From positions 1-64,000 of the forward strand of contig NZ_SISF01000021.1 of NCBI RefSeq assembly GCF_004310285.1: a DNA stretch of 64,000 nt, written 5' to 3'. The number at the start of each line of letters is the position of its first letter. The stretch's first letter is position 1. The position numbers and the translations under genes are program-made. This stretch comes from Agrobacterium cavarae. GTDB taxonomy: Bacteria > Pseudomonadota > Alphaproteobacteria > Rhizobiales > Rhizobiaceae. A model generated the notes under the pieces. The model ran no database searches, was not told where the DNA came from, and was given only the letters and a program-made list of their open reading frames with translations. Shown one piece after another: positions 8,396 through 17,801 of the stretch.

Positions 8396-9456
8396 TGCCA
8401 TCTGGCGCTCAACCACCCATCGTCGTCAACGTCCTCACCGGCTTTCTGGGCTCAGGCAAGACGACCCTGCTTAACGCGTTGCTGTCGGGTCCCGATCTTT
8501 CCAACACCGCCGTGATCATCAACGAATTCGGCAGCATCGGCCTCGATCACCTGCTGGTTGAGACAATCGAGGACGACACTGTCCTTCTGCAGAGTGGGTG
8601 CATCTGCTGCACAATCCGCGGCGATCTCAAGCAGGCGATCCTGTCGCTCTTCGAAAAGCGCAAGTCAGGTCGTATAGGGTCTTTCACCCGGCTCATCATC
8701 GAGACAACAGGACTTGCCGACCCGGCCCCGATCGTCGCCACGCTGACGGCTGATCTGATGTTGAAATATCATTTTTCGATGGGCAACATCGTCACCGTCG
8801 TCGAGGTTCCGAATGGGCAACACAACATCGAGACCTATACCGAAAGCGCGCGGCAGGTCGCCGTCGCCGATCGACTTGTCATCACCAAGACGGACATTGC
8901 CGAGCCCGATGCGATAGCGGCGCTCATCGCCAAGCTATCGACCATGAATCCGACGGCCAGCATTGAAATCAGCGATCCTGCGAATCCTGCTGCGAGCCTG
9001 ATCCTGACGGAGGACATCCACGACCTTTCAGCCCGGCCCGCCGAAGCACGGCGTTGGGTCGCAGCGGAGCGCTACCATGACCATGCGAATGCACCGTTTC
9101 AGGACGTCAACGCGCATGGGGCGATCCGCGCCATATCCCTAACCACGCCCAACGCCGTGTCATGGCCGCGGTTTTCGACATGGCTCTCGTTGCTGGTCAA
9201 CAGGCATGGCAAGAAGCTCCTGCGCGTCAAGGGCATCATCGGCGTCGACGGACATGAGACACCGGTGGTGATCCACGGTGTTCAACACCTTATTCACCAG
9301 CCCGTGCACATGGCCGCGTGGCCGGCAGAGGACCGCACCAGCGTTCTCGTCTTTATTGTCGATGGCGACATCGGGGATATCGCCCAATCCTTTGCCGCCT
9401 TCGTCGAGGCCAATCCGCTTGCAATAACAGACTCGCCGAAGCAGGCGGAGCGATAG
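8395..9456 (+). CDS. CobW/COG0523-family GTPase (putative metallochaperone)
   Basis: This 353-residue P-loop GTPase has Walker A GFLGSGKTT (about residues 14-22), the family-defining CxCC metal motif in GCICCTIRGDL (about 70-80), ETTGLADPAP as Walker B and TKTD as the base-recognition motif. The C-terminal CobW_C domain covers about residues 235-345. No His-rich tail is present. Such proteins deliver metals such as zinc to client enzymes. The start is the ATG overlapping the previous stop; a GTG immediately before it is also possible. The nearby deacetylase is an obvious candidate client, by context. Confidence 0.88.
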   Translation: MPSGAQPPIVVNVLTGFLGSGKTTLLNALLSGPDLSNTAVIINEFGSIGLDHLLVETIEDDTVLLQSGCICCTIRGDLKQAILSLFEKRKSGRIGSFTRLIIETTGLADPAPIVATLTADLMLKYHFSMGNIVTVVEVPNGQHNIETYTESARQVAVADRLVITKTDIAEPDAIAALIAKLSTMNPTASIEISDPANPAASLILTEDIHDLSARPAEARRWVAAERYHDHANAPFQDVNAHGAIRAISLTTPNAVSWPRFSTWLSLLVNRHGKKLLRVKGIIGVDGHETPVVIHGVQHLIHQPVHMAAWPAEDRTSVLVFIVDGDIGDIAQSFAAFVEANPLAITDSPKQAER

Positions 9457-9498
9457 TCACGCCTCGCTCATCGAACGCCGAGCGTGCGGCTTCTCTAC

Positions 9499-9524
9499 TG
9501 ATCAGCTTTGAAAACCGCTGATCA
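9499..9524. terminator. Hairpin in convergent gap (possible terminator)
   Basis: TGATCAGC at 9499-9506 pairs with GCTGATCA at 9517-9524 with a 10-base loop, overlapping the stop codon of the minus-strand SDR gene. No T run follows, so its role as a terminator is uncertain. Confidence 0.35.
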
Positions 9525-10247
9525 AACAGCGAGGAAACCACCGTCGATCGGCAGTATGGCACCGGTAATCATCTTGCTGTCGTCGGACAGCAGGAGTGCG
9601 ATGCTCTCTGCCACTTCCTCCGCTTCAGCGAAGCGATTGAGCGGATGGCGAACCATCATCGGCTGGCTCTTCACCGGATCGTTCCATGCTTCCGCAGCAA
9701 GTTCGGTCAGCGTGATGGTGGGGGCGACCGCGTTGACGCGGATGCCATGGGGACCAAGCTCCTTGGCGAGCACGCGTGTCGCGCCCTCAAGCCCCGCCTT
9801 GGACGCGGCATAGCAAAGATGATCCTGAAACCCGCGGTGACCGGCAATCGACGTGATGTTGACGATCGCACCACCACCGCCATTTGCGACGCGTGCCCGG
9901 GCAAACTCCTGGCAGGTGATGATGGCGGCGCGCAAATTGATGCCGAGCACAGCTTCATAGCCTGCGTCGGTCATATCCAATACGCTTTCCAGCACATTGA
10001 TCCCAGCGCTGTTGATCAGAAAATCGCAGGTGCCTGCCTCTGCCATCGCAGCACGAACAGCGACGGCATCGGCGAGATCGGCACGGATCGAACGTCCGCC
10101 AATTTCGGCTTTCAAGCTGTCGAGATCGGACTGCGTCCGGCTGATCGCCACGACCTCTGCACCGCGTGCCGCCATGAGGCGGGCGCAGGCGCGTCCAATC
10201 CCTTTGCCGGCTCCGGTGATGATGACGGACTTTCCAGAAAACTGCAT
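9522..10247 (-). CDS. Short-chain dehydrogenase/reductase (SDR), probable sugar/polyol oxidoreductase
   Basis: A 241-residue classical SDR with the NAD(P)-binding TGAGKGIGRACA motif at the N-terminus, the NSAG motif, the catalytic Ser in NITSIAGH and the YAASK Tyr-Lys pair. The size is typical. It is the last gene of the ribitol-type operon, after the FGGY kinase, so it probably oxidises or reduces a polyol or ketose. It differs from the ribitol-dehydrogenase-like SDR at 11995, so the operon may handle more than one polyol. Exact substrate unknown. Confidence 0.88.
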   Translation of the reverse strand: MQFSGKSVIITGAGKGIGRACARLMAARGAEVVAISRTQSDLDSLKAEIGGRSIRADLADAVAVRAAMAEAGTCDFLINSAGINVLESVLDMTDAGYEAVLGINLRAAIITCQEFARARVANGGGGAIVNITSIAGHRGFQDHLCYAASKAGLEGATRVLAKELGPHGIRVNAVAPTITLTELAAEAWNDPVKSQPMMVRHPLNRFAEAEEVAESIALLLSDDSKMITGAILPIDGGFLAV

Positions 10248-10303
10248 GATATCCTCGCGTAATGCGGCCGCGTTGGCCTGCTGATCTTTGACTTCGACGG
10301 TAT

Positions 10304-11914
10304 TCAGGAATGGGTGTTGGAACGAATGGTGCGGGCTGCATTCTGCAGCGCCAGGAACGCTTCGTAGCGCAGATCATGCACCTTGCGGAACGCGGCCTCT
10401 GGCGAGGCAAGGTTTTTAACCCGAGACATCTTCGGCATGGCCGACGAAAGATCCGGGAAAGTTCCTGCCGCAACCGCACCAAGCATAGCCGAACCAAGAA
10501 GAACCGGCTCTTCGCATTCCGTCAACTCGACAGGCATACCAGTCGCATCCGCCAGCAATTGCTGAGCAAGCGGATGGGCACCGGCACCGCCGCTGACGCT
10601 GATGGTTTCCACCGGCGCACCGTGTCGGGCCTGCGTCTCGATGATCTGGCGAAGCCCGTAGCCGAGGCCAAGAAGTCCAGCAACATAAAGCGCAACGAGC
10701 GAATCCACCCCTGTCTCCATCCCGTAACCAGCGATGACCGCGCGCGCGTGAGGATCGGCGGACGGTGCGCGGTTACCGAGAAATTCCGGCACCACATGAA
10801 AATCCCTGGCGATATCCACTGCGGCAGAAGCCGACGTAGCTAAGCTCAACGCGCGATCGGCGAGCCAGACTGGCAAGGCCTTGCCATCATTGTTTGCGCG
10901 CTCTTTCGCCTCCGTAAACGCCGGGTGCAGTTGCACCAGATAATCAATGGCAGCACCTGCGGCGGACTGCCCGCCCTCATTCAACCAGGCGCCTGGAACC
11001 ATGGCAGAATAATACGGACCCCAGACACCAGGTACAAAAGCGGGTTCGGCGGTGGTCGTCATGGTGCAGGATGAGGTGCCAAACACATAACCGAGGCATC
11101 GCGAGGCGTCTCCGCCTGCCGCGACCGTACCCACCCCGCCAGCATGCGCGTCGATCAGACCGGCGGCGACAGCGGTGCCGGGGCGTAACCCCATTGCCTT
11201 CGCGGACTCATCCGTCAGGCCGGCGCCGAGCGCAGTGCCTGGATGGACGACGTTTTGACCAATGCGACGGAAGCCCTGCTCCGCCAAATCACCGAGACCA
11301 ATGGCATTGAAATAATCAGCGTCCCACCGATCCTCATGGGCAAGATAGGTCCATTTGCAGGTCACGGTGCAGGCAGAGCGGTCGAGCGATCCGGTGGCCT
11401 TCCATGTCAGAAAATCCGTCAGATCGAAAAAGTGCGCGGCGCGGGCGTAAACACGAGGGCTGTTTTCCTTGAGCCATAGGAGCTTGGGCGTCTGCATCTC
11501 TGGCGAAATGCGCCCGCCGACATATTGCAAGACGGCGTGGTCGCCGGCATTGATCCGCTCAGCCTGTCCAACCGCGCGGTGGTCCATCCAAACGATGATA
11601 TCCCGCTCAGGATGGTCGGGGGCGCCAACCGGAAGCGTCTCGCCGTCCGGACCGCAGACCACAAGCGAACACGTTGCGTCAAAACCGAGACCCGTCACGT
11701 CTGCCGGATCGATACCGGCTCGCGAAACGCTTTCCTGCACGCTCTCGCAAACCGCTTGCCACACCTCACCACTTGTTTGCTCGGCAATACCGCCATCTTG
11801 CCGGTGCATTGAGATCGGCCGTTTGGCCGTTGCGAGAAGCTTACCTTCCACATCGAAGACACCTGCCCGAGCAGATCCGGTGCCGACATCGACGCCAATC
11901 AGGTAGGAAGCCAT
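10304..11914 (-). CDS. FGGY-family pentulose kinase (D-ribulokinase-like)
   Basis: This 536-residue sugar kinase phosphorylates a ketopentose with ATP. The N-terminal phosphate-binding segment YLIGVDVGTGSARAGVFD, the WMDHRA motif (about residues 100-110) and the SGGAGAHPLAQQLLADATG stretch in the C-terminal half match the FGGY pentulose kinase group that includes D-ribulokinase. I take the ATG at 11914, with GAGGAG 8 bases upstream, over an in-frame codon two residues earlier. It lies directly downstream of the ribitol dehydrogenase gene, so D-ribulose is the expected substrate and D-ribulose-5-phosphate the product. L-ribulose or xylulose activity is possible. Confidence 0.88.
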   Translation of the reverse strand: MASYLIGVDVGTGSARAGVFDVEGKLLATAKRPISMHRQDGGIAEQTSGEVWQAVCESVQESVSRAGIDPADVTGLGFDATCSLVVCGPDGETLPVGAPDHPERDIIVWMDHRAVGQAERINAGDHAVLQYVGGRISPEMQTPKLLWLKENSPRVYARAAHFFDLTDFLTWKATGSLDRSACTVTCKWTYLAHEDRWDADYFNAIGLGDLAEQGFRRIGQNVVHPGTALGAGLTDESAKAMGLRPGTAVAAGLIDAHAGGVGTVAAGGDASRCLGYVFGTSSCTMTTTAEPAFVPGVWGPYYSAMVPGAWLNEGGQSAAGAAIDYLVQLHPAFTEAKERANNDGKALPVWLADRALSLATSASAAVDIARDFHVVPEFLGNRAPSADPHARAVIAGYGMETGVDSLVALYVAGLLGLGYGLRQIIETQARHGAPVETISVSGGAGAHPLAQQLLADATGMPVELTECEEPVLLGSAMLGAVAAGTFPDLSSAMPKMSRVKNLASPEAAFRKVHDLRYEAFLALQNAARTIRSNTHS

Positions 11915-11994
11915 TTGCAATACTCCTCGAGCGGATCACACAACACATGAGAGAAGCGGCTGAACCCATTGATGTGACAGCCGCCACTCGATTA

Positions 11995-12726
11995 TCAGAC
12001 GCGATCGAAGTTGGTCGGCAGAACCAGCATGTCGCGGATGGTGACGGTACGCTTGCGCGTCAGCATATAAACGATGGCATCGGCCACTTCGCTCGCGTCG
12101 ATGAGGCTACCCGATTCCTTGGCCTTGCGGAGGTTTTCCTCCGGCCAGTCTGCCAACAGCGCGGAGACGACCGGACCGGGCGAGACCTGGGCGACACGTA
12201 CGCCGTGCGGGATCATCTGGCGGCGCATGCCCTGGACGAAGCTGGTAATCGCCCACTTGGAACCGGAATAGACAGGCTCCCAATAGGTGGGGAAGTGTCC
12301 GGCAATCGAGCACGTAACGATGATATCGCCAGTCTTGCGCTCCGACATGTGCGGCACGACGGCGTGGACATTCTTCATGACGGCGTTGACGTTGAGGTTC
12401 AGCATCTTGTCGATGGCTTCCGGTGTGGTCTCCGTCAGGTCACCGCCGATGTAAGTCCCGGCATTGCAATAGAGAATGTCGATGTGATCGACCTTTGCCA
12501 GGATTTCGGGGATCATGGCGTTGCAGCTGTCGGCATCCAGAAGATTGGTGACCTGCGCAATGGCACGCTCGCCAAGCTTTGCGACAAGCTCATTCAAGGC
12601 CTTCTCGTTCCAGTCGACCATGACCACGGTGGCGCCCTGCTCCAAGAGCGCTTCGGTGGTGGCAAGCCCGATACCGGAGGCGGCACCGGTGATGACCGCG
12701 ATCTTGCCTTGCAGCGATTCAGACAT
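11995..12726 (-). CDS. rbtD: Ribitol 2-dehydrogenase (SDR family)
   Basis: A 243-residue SDR with TGAASGIG at the N-terminus, NAG in YCNAGTYIGG, a catalytic Ser in TCSIAGHFP and YSGSK as the Tyr-x3-Lys motif. From memory it resembles Klebsiella ribitol dehydrogenase closely over its length, including the NAGxYIGG segment, the WEPVY block next to the active site and the unusual C-terminal VTIRDMLVLP stretch. It would oxidise ribitol to D-ribulose with NAD. The start ATG has AGGAG 7 bases upstream. It sits between the importer permease gene and the FGGY kinase gene, consistent with a pentitol pathway. Confidence 0.85.
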   Translation of the reverse strand: MSESLQGKIAVITGAASGIGLATTEALLEQGATVVMVDWNEKALNELVAKLGERAIAQVTNLLDADSCNAMIPEILAKVDHIDILYCNAGTYIGGDLTETTPEAIDKMLNLNVNAVMKNVHAVVPHMSERKTGDIIVTCSIAGHFPTYWEPVYSGSKWAITSFVQGMRRQMIPHGVRVAQVSPGPVVSALLADWPEENLRKAKESGSLIDASEVADAIVYMLTRKRTVTIRDMLVLPTNFDRV

Positions 12727-12763
12727 TTAGTTCTCCTGCGTTATGGAAAGGTTGTCGGCTGAC

Positions 12764-13741
12764 CTAGCGCCACTCGCGCCCGATATAGATGGCCAGCAGA
12801 ATGATGAAGCCCTTGATGACGTCCTGCAGATAGGGGTTGATGCCCATCAGGTTGAGGCCGTTATTGAGAATGCCAAGCAGCACGGCGCCGATCAGCGTGC
12901 CTAGGATGAGCCCGCGGCCACCGGCGATCGCCGTCCCCCCAAGCACCACCGCAGCGATCGCATCCAGCTCGAAACCAACGCCGGCATTGGGCTGACCGCT
13001 CATCAGGCGTCCGGTCAGAATGAGTGCGGCAAGTGCGGCGGTGACACCTGAAATGCCATAGACGGCGAGCTTGACGCGCTGCGTCTTCACTCCCGAAAGC
13101 CGGGCTGCGAGCTCGTTGCCGCCAAGGGCGTAGACGTGACGGCCAAAGGCGGTTCGCTGGAGAAGGACCCAGGCGATGGCGTAGATGACGACCATGATGA
13201 CAACGGGGACTGGAACGACACCGATGCGGCCGACACCGAACCAGGAAATCCAGCTCGGAATGCCGCTGACCGGATAGCCACCTGAATAGATGAGGCCAAG
13301 ACCACGCGCCATTCCCATTGTCGCCAGCGTGACGATGATGGCTGGCATTTTTCCCCAGGCGACAAGTGCGCCATTGAATATGCCGATACCGAGCCCGATG
13401 AAGAGTCCGGCAGGCAGCGCGATCGAAGCCGGCAATCCGGTATTGACCATCAATCCCGCCGAGAGCGTTCCCACAAGCGCCATGACCGCGCCGACGGACA
13501 AGTCGATGCCGCCGGTCAGGATGACGAAAGTCATGCCGACGGCAAGGATGCCAACGACGGACACCTGGCGAAGCACGTTCATGATGTTATTGACGCTGAA
13601 GAAGTTGTCGCTCGCAAGACCCATTAGGATCGAGACGACGATCAGACCTGCGAGCGGCAATGCCAGCGGCGAATGCAGCAGGCCGCTCAGTTTGAAGCCG
13701 CCCGTCTTCGCGGCAACGCCGGTGTTAGCATCAAGCGACAT
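12764..13741 (-). CDS. RbsC-like sugar/polyol ABC transporter permease
   Basis: A 325-residue CUT2-family permease with eight to ten hydrophobic segments and the typical [20 protein letters not shown] stretch around residue 80. The ATG at 13741, behind GGGAGAG, is preferred over the in-frame TTG six bases upstream. It overlaps the 3' end of the ATPase gene by 11 bases, so the two are coupled. With the RbsA-like and RbsB-like proteins it forms an importer whose substrate is probably ribitol or a related pentitol, judged from the downstream enzymes. Confidence 0.9.
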   Translation of the reverse strand: MSLDANTGVAAKTGGFKLSGLLHSPLALPLAGLIVVSILMGLASDNFFSVNNIMNVLRQVSVVGILAVGMTFVILTGGIDLSVGAVMALVGTLSAGLMVNTGLPASIALPAGLFIGLGIGIFNGALVAWGKMPAIIVTLATMGMARGLGLIYSGGYPVSGIPSWISWFGVGRIGVVPVPVVIMVVIYAIAWVLLQRTAFGRHVYALGGNELAARLSGVKTQRVKLAVYGISGVTAALAALILTGRLMSGQPNAGVGFELDAIAAVVLGGTAIAGGRGLILGTLIGAVLLGILNNGLNLMGINPYLQDVIKGFIILLAIYIGREWR

Positions 13742-15233
13742 GTTCAACTCTCCCGGTGGTAGCGTTTGTCATTATTGTTTCGGAATTGATATCTTCGCCC
13801 TGAAGCGTGGCGACGATGCCGCCGGAGCGGAAGACGCAGACCCTGTCGGACATGCCGATCACCTCGGGCAGTTCCGACGAGATCATGATGATGGAGTGGC
13901 CGCTCGCGGCGAATGCCCGCATCAGCGCGTAAATCTCGGCCTTCGCGCCAACGTCGATGCCGCGCGTAGGCTCGTCGAAGATCAGCACCCGCATGTCATG
14001 GTTCAACCAGCGGGCAATCACGATCTTCTGCTGATTGCCACCGGATAGGGTGTCAACGCGGGCATAGGGTCCCTGCGCCTTGACCTGCACCTGCGCCATT
14101 GCTTTCTTCGTGTGCTCCAGCTCCTTCTTCAGGTCGAGGAACCAGTGGGCTTTCCGATATTTGCGGTAGTTGTTCAGCGAAATATTTTGCAGGATGGAGA
14201 AGCTGGTAATCAGCCCCTCCTCCTTTCGGCTTTCCGGCAGCAGACCGATGCCGCGGATCAGCGCATCATCAGGACCGGAAAATCGTGTTTCGGAGCCATC
14301 AAGTTTTATTCTGCGCCGTGAAGCCGAATGTGCGCCAAGCATAGCGAGCACCGTTTCCGAGCGACCCGAGCCAACCAGCCCCGCAAAGCCGAGGATCTCT
14401 CCTTTGCGCAGTGAAAACCGCGAGACAGGCCCGCCCTTCTTCAGCTGGAGTTCTTCGACATCGATCACTACCTCGGCCGACGGATCAAGCTTCGGCTTTT
14501 GCGGGAAACTCGCCTCGATGCGCCGGCCCACCATCATTTCAACTAGACGGTCGTTGTCCACCTCGGATGTCATGCAAGACCCGATGAGCTCGCCGTCACG
14601 CAGAACGGTGATGCGGTCACAGATTTCGAAAATTTCCTCGAGATGGTGCGAAATGAAGATGATCGCCACACCCTGACGACGCAACTCTCGCATGACATTG
14701 AAGAGGTGTTCGGTCTCGGACGGTGTCAGAGTCGCGGTCGGCTCGTCGAGGACCAGAATGCGCGCATCCAGAGAAAGCGCTTTCGCAATTTCGACAAATT
14801 GCTGCTGGGCGACCGAGAGCCGATTGACCGGCACGTCGAGTGGAACATCCACCACCAAGCGGCTCATGATTTCGGCGGCCCGCTTGCGCATGGCGCCCTT
14901 GTTCAAGAGGCGAAGCGGCCCGCGGATCTCACGGGCGAGGAACATGTTCTCGACAGCGTTGAGATAGGGGATCAGGCTGAATTCCTGAAAGACGATGCCA
15001 ATCCCGGAAGCAATCGCCTCGTCATAATTGGCGAATTGCCGCTCTCTTCCGTCGATGCGGATCGTCCCGTCGGAGGGCTGCAAAATACCACAGAGAATTT
15101 TCATCAAGGTCGACTTGCCAGCACCGTTTTCGCCGAGAAGCGCGTGCACCTCACCGGGGCGTGCCTGGAGGTCGACGCCGCGCAGGACCTCGATCTTGCC
15201 GAAGCTTTTTCTTATTCCGTTCAGTTCGAGCAC
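13731..15233 (-). CDS. RbsA-like sugar/polyol ABC transporter, dual ATPase
   Basis: This 500-residue protein has two fused ATPase domains as in RbsA/MglA. Domain 1 has a full Walker A (GENGAGKST, about residues 35-43), signature LSVAQQQ and Walker [12 protein letters not shown]. Domain 2 has the degenerate P-loop typical of this family (GLVGSGRSE), signature LSGGNQQK and [12 protein letters not shown]. The GTG start at 15233 has a GAGGAGG site close upstream. It drives import through the permease encoded downstream. Confidence 0.92.
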   Translation of the reverse strand: MLELNGIRKSFGKIEVLRGVDLQARPGEVHALLGENGAGKSTLMKILCGILQPSDGTIRIDGRERQFANYDEAIASGIGIVFQEFSLIPYLNAVENMFLAREIRGPLRLLNKGAMRKRAAEIMSRLVVDVPLDVPVNRLSVAQQQFVEIAKALSLDARILVLDEPTATLTPSETEHLFNVMRELRRQGVAIIFISHHLEEIFEICDRITVLRDGELIGSCMTSEVDNDRLVEMMVGRRIEASFPQKPKLDPSAEVVIDVEELQLKKGGPVSRFSLRKGEILGFAGLVGSGRSETVLAMLGAHSASRRRIKLDGSETRFSGPDDALIRGIGLLPESRKEEGLITSFSILQNISLNNYRKYRKAHWFLDLKKELEHTKKAMAQVQVKAQGPYARVDTLSGGNQQKIVIARWLNHDMRVLIFDEPTRGIDVGAKAEIYALMRAFAASGHSIIMISSELPEVIGMSDRVCVFRSGGIVATLQGEDINSETIMTNATTGRVEHVA

Positions 15234-15258
15234 TCTACCCTCCTCAATGGTCGGGATT

Positions 15259-15300
15259 TAGAGCGCCGTGCGTCATTCCGGACGCACAAAGGACGCTCTA
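15259..15300. repeat. Nested palindromic element between binding-protein and ATPase genes
   Basis: TAGAGCG at 15259-15265 pairs with CGCTCTA at 15294-15300, and inside it GTGCGTC at 15268-15274 pairs with GACGCAC at 15281-15287. A second hairpin (CCCCGC at 15326-15331 with GCGGGG at 15336-15341) follows toward the binding-protein gene. The composition resembles short palindromes that I recall as dispersed in Rhizobium/Agrobacterium intergenic DNA, but copy number needs a genome search. Position suggests an mRNA-stabilising or attenuating role. Confidence 0.55.
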
Positions 15301-15361
15301 ATGTCTTTAGATCCAAGCGTCCCGCCCCCGCCTAAGCGGGGACGGAGCCTGGGAGGAGTTA

Positions 15362-16273
15362 TTACCAGCTGAACTCGCCGGCGTTCTTGCTGTCCACGAC
15401 CATGACGTCGATCGGCACTTCCTTCGGCACAACGCGTGCGCCCCATTTCTGAGCAAGCGCCATGGCAAGTCCAACGCGGACCTGGTCACGTGGGAACTGC
15501 GCCGTCGTTTCGATGAAAGGCGTACCGTCGGCGATGGCCTTCACCGCTTCGGGAGCGCCGTCCACGGAGGTCAGCTTGATGTCCTTGCCGGAGCCCTGGA
15601 TCGCCGAAAGCGCACCCATGGCACCGCCATCATTCACGGAGAAGATACCCACGAGGTTCGGGTGCGACTGGATCATGTTTTCGACCACGCCAAGAGCCAC
15701 GGAGCGATCCTGACGACCGTTCTGTGTGTCGACGAGCTTGATATCCTTGAATTCCGCTAGTGCAGCCTTGCAGCCTTCGACGCGTTGGAGGATCGGCACG
15801 ACCGGAATACCGTCGAGGATCGCAACCTCGCCCTTGCCGCCAACGGCTTCACCGAGATGTTTGCAAGACATGTAGCCCGCATCGCGGTTCTTCGAACCCA
15901 CGAAGGTGTCGACCGGACCGTTTGCATTGGCATCCACGGCGACGACGATGACGCCTGCAGCTTTGGCTGCATGAACGGCGGCTTCGATGCCCGCGCTGTC
16001 GGTTGGGTTCAGAAGAAGGATGTCGATCTTCTGCTGAAGCATATCTTCAACGTCGGAAATCTGCTTCGCAACATCATGGCCGGCATCGGTTACGACGACA
16101 TCGGCTCCGATGCTCGCTGCGGCTTCCTTCAGAGCTTCCTGCATGGACACGAAGTATGGGTTGTTCAACTCCTGAAACGTCATGCCGATCTTCAGCTTTT
16201 CCTGTGCCAGAGCCGGAGCGGCCATCAGGGCAAGGGCGGCTGTCGCCATCAGAAACTTTGACTTCATTTTCAT
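15362..16273 (-). CDS. RbsB-like periplasmic sugar/polyol-binding protein
   Basis: A 303-residue periplasmic-binding-protein-4 (type 1 fold) protein with a Sec signal peptide ending ...APALAQ near residue 24. The mature segment starts KLKIGMTFQELNNPYFVSM, typical of RbsB-like proteins, and LLLNPTDSAGIEAAV matches the canonical lobe-1 motif. It is the first gene of the importer operon, with GGGAGG upstream of the ATG. Ligand is probably a pentitol such as ribitol, by context only. Confidence 0.9.
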   Translation of the reverse strand: MKMKSKFLMATAALALMAAPALAQEKLKIGMTFQELNNPYFVSMQEALKEAAASIGADVVVTDAGHDVAKQISDVEDMLQQKIDILLLNPTDSAGIEAAVHAAKAAGVIVVAVDANANGPVDTFVGSKNRDAGYMSCKHLGEAVGGKGEVAILDGIPVVPILQRVEGCKAALAEFKDIKLVDTQNGRQDRSVALGVVENMIQSHPNLVGIFSVNDGGAMGALSAIQGSGKDIKLTSVDGAPEAVKAIADGTPFIETTAQFPRDQVRVGLAMALAQKWGARVVPKEVPIDVMVVDSKNAGEFSW

Positions 16274-16318
16274 ATTACTCTTCCTCCCGTTGGAAATTGG
16301 GCAGCAACTACCCGTTTC

Positions 16319-16336
16319 CGGACAGTCGTCTGTCCG
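16319..16336. promoter_or_regulatory. Inverted repeat upstream of the binding-protein gene
   Basis: CGGACAG at 16319-16325 and CTGTCCG at 16330-16336 form a perfect 7-bp inverted repeat with a 4-base gap in the short space between the AraC gene and the pentitol-importer gene. It could be an operator or a leader hairpin. There is no T run to support a terminator. Confidence 0.4.
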
Positions 16337-16366
16337 AATTGATGAAATCTGCGATGTGCCGGTGGG

Positions 16367-17254
16367 TTATTCCGCCATGACTGCCGCCTTTTGGGCCGCG
16401 AATATGGTTCGGAACCTCGACGGCGACATTCCCTTCAGTTTCAGGAAATGCCGGTTGAAATTCGAAAGGTTGGAGAAGCCCACGTCGTAGCAGACTTCGG
16501 CAACCTTGACGTCCTGATCCGCCAGCAACATCTGACAGGCAAGATCGATCCTCAGTTGGTTGCGGTAACGGACAAGCGTCGTACCTGTGTGGCGCTTGAA
16601 GGCGCGTGAAAACGTGCTGGGGCTCTGGCCGACGATCTCAGCCAGGTCAATTTCATCCACCTGCGCGGTCAGATGCTGGCGCAGATGCGACAAGGCGCGA
16701 TTGATGCCGCTATCGCCAGTGCCTGCCAAGTCCAGTTCATAGCTGAGGCTGGCCAGAACCTCCGGAGATGGCGCTTTGACCAGAAGGTCAAGAATTTCCC
16801 AGAAGAGCGCGAGGCGCGTAAGCCCCTGCGCTTCGATCAACCTTTCGATCAAAGGCCGGACGCGATTGCTCGTATCGTCGTCAAACAGAATGCCACGGCG
16901 ACTGCGTTCCAGCAGGCTGCGGACCGGCTCCATCTCTGACATGCATGCACTGGCTTCTTCTATGAACGCTTCCGGAAACTGGATCACGAGAGAGCGCGTC
17001 GGAACGATTTCCTCGGGCTCTATCTCGCTGATCCAGTTCTGGGGGAGATTGGGGCCGGTCATGATCAGCTGGCCGGGGTCGAAGCGTCCGACAAAGTCGC
17101 CAATATAGAAGGTGCCGGACGTCGCCACGACGAGGTGGATTTCGTATTCGGGGTGGTAATGCCAGCGAACCGTACGGAACGGGTAGCCATGCCGCCAGGC
17201 AGCGAAAGACTCGCCCTTGCGAATGTGGACCAGTTCCAGATCGGGCTGCATCAT
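16367..17254 (-). CDS. AraC-family transcriptional regulator
   Basis: This 295-residue regulator has an N-terminal cupin-like ligand-binding half (RWHYHPEYEIHLV near residue 30) and a C-terminal pair of helix-turn-helix motifs (about residues 190-290; the second contains VCYDVGFSNLSNFNRHFLKLKGMSPSRFR split over the usual consensus). The ATG at 17254 is chosen because GGGAGGAACC precedes it; the open frame runs 38 codons further upstream without such a site. It lies immediately upstream of, and on the same strand as, the pentitol operon and is its likely activator. Confidence 0.9.
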   Translation of the reverse strand: MMQPDLELVHIRKGESFAAWRHGYPFRTVRWHYHPEYEIHLVVATSGTFYIGDFVGRFDPGQLIMTGPNLPQNWISEIEPEEIVPTRSLVIQFPEAFIEEASACMSEMEPVRSLLERSRRGILFDDDTSNRVRPLIERLIEAQGLTRLALFWEILDLLVKAPSPEVLASLSYELDLAGTGDSGINRALSHLRQHLTAQVDEIDLAEIVGQSPSTFSRAFKRHTGTTLVRYRNQLRIDLACQMLLADQDVKVAEVCYDVGFSNLSNFNRHFLKLKGMSPSRFRTIFAAQKAAVMAE

Positions 17255-17801
17255 GGTTCCTCCCTCACGCACGTCCGCCTCAAGTCGAAACGAGACCATT
17301 CCTCTTATGGCTCGTCCCAGGCGTTGAGGTGGAGCATAGGCGCGACTGGAGCGATTACTCCACCTCACGCCGCAGAAATTGCTGATACTTTTTTGACTGC
17401 CCTATGCTGAAAAAGGAATAGCAGTGCATTGAACCTAACAATGAACACCAATCCTGCATCGATTTTAGCCAACAACTTCGCGTGATATGTTCACAACCCG
17501 CGCAACGGCACGCTGAAAGGCTAAAATTTTCGCGCTTCGAGAGGCGGCTACACAGGCGCCTGGCTTATACTTTTTCGCGCATCCGGTGATGGATAATCAT
17601 CAGAAAAGCATCGGCGGTAAAATGGCGGACTATCATCGGAGCCCCCATCCGCGCGTCGTGCACCTGTCATCAGTCAGAGTGGACAGGCTGTGACACAGTC
17701 CTCATAGTGTGACCAAATCGTTTGCGGTGGGCCCACATGGGCTCGCGCGGTGTCGCGTCCCACTGCAGTTGGTCGTCGTGCCAATTAGAAGGATAGGACA
17801 A
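17255..17801. other. Divergent intergenic region between AraC gene and exported GGT gene
   Basis: About 550 bases without a convincing gene. Open frames here lack ribosome-binding sites and family resemblance. It should contain the promoters of the divergent araC-type and gamma-glutamyltransferase genes. I see no clear -35/-10 pair, structured RNA or repeat. AGAAGGATAGGA just before 17802 is the ribosome-binding region of the GGT gene. Confidence 0.5.

Noticed and set aside
11674..12762. Plus-strand open frame of 362 codons
   Set aside because: Antisense to the ribitol dehydrogenase gene and the 5' part of the kinase gene, both with clear motifs.
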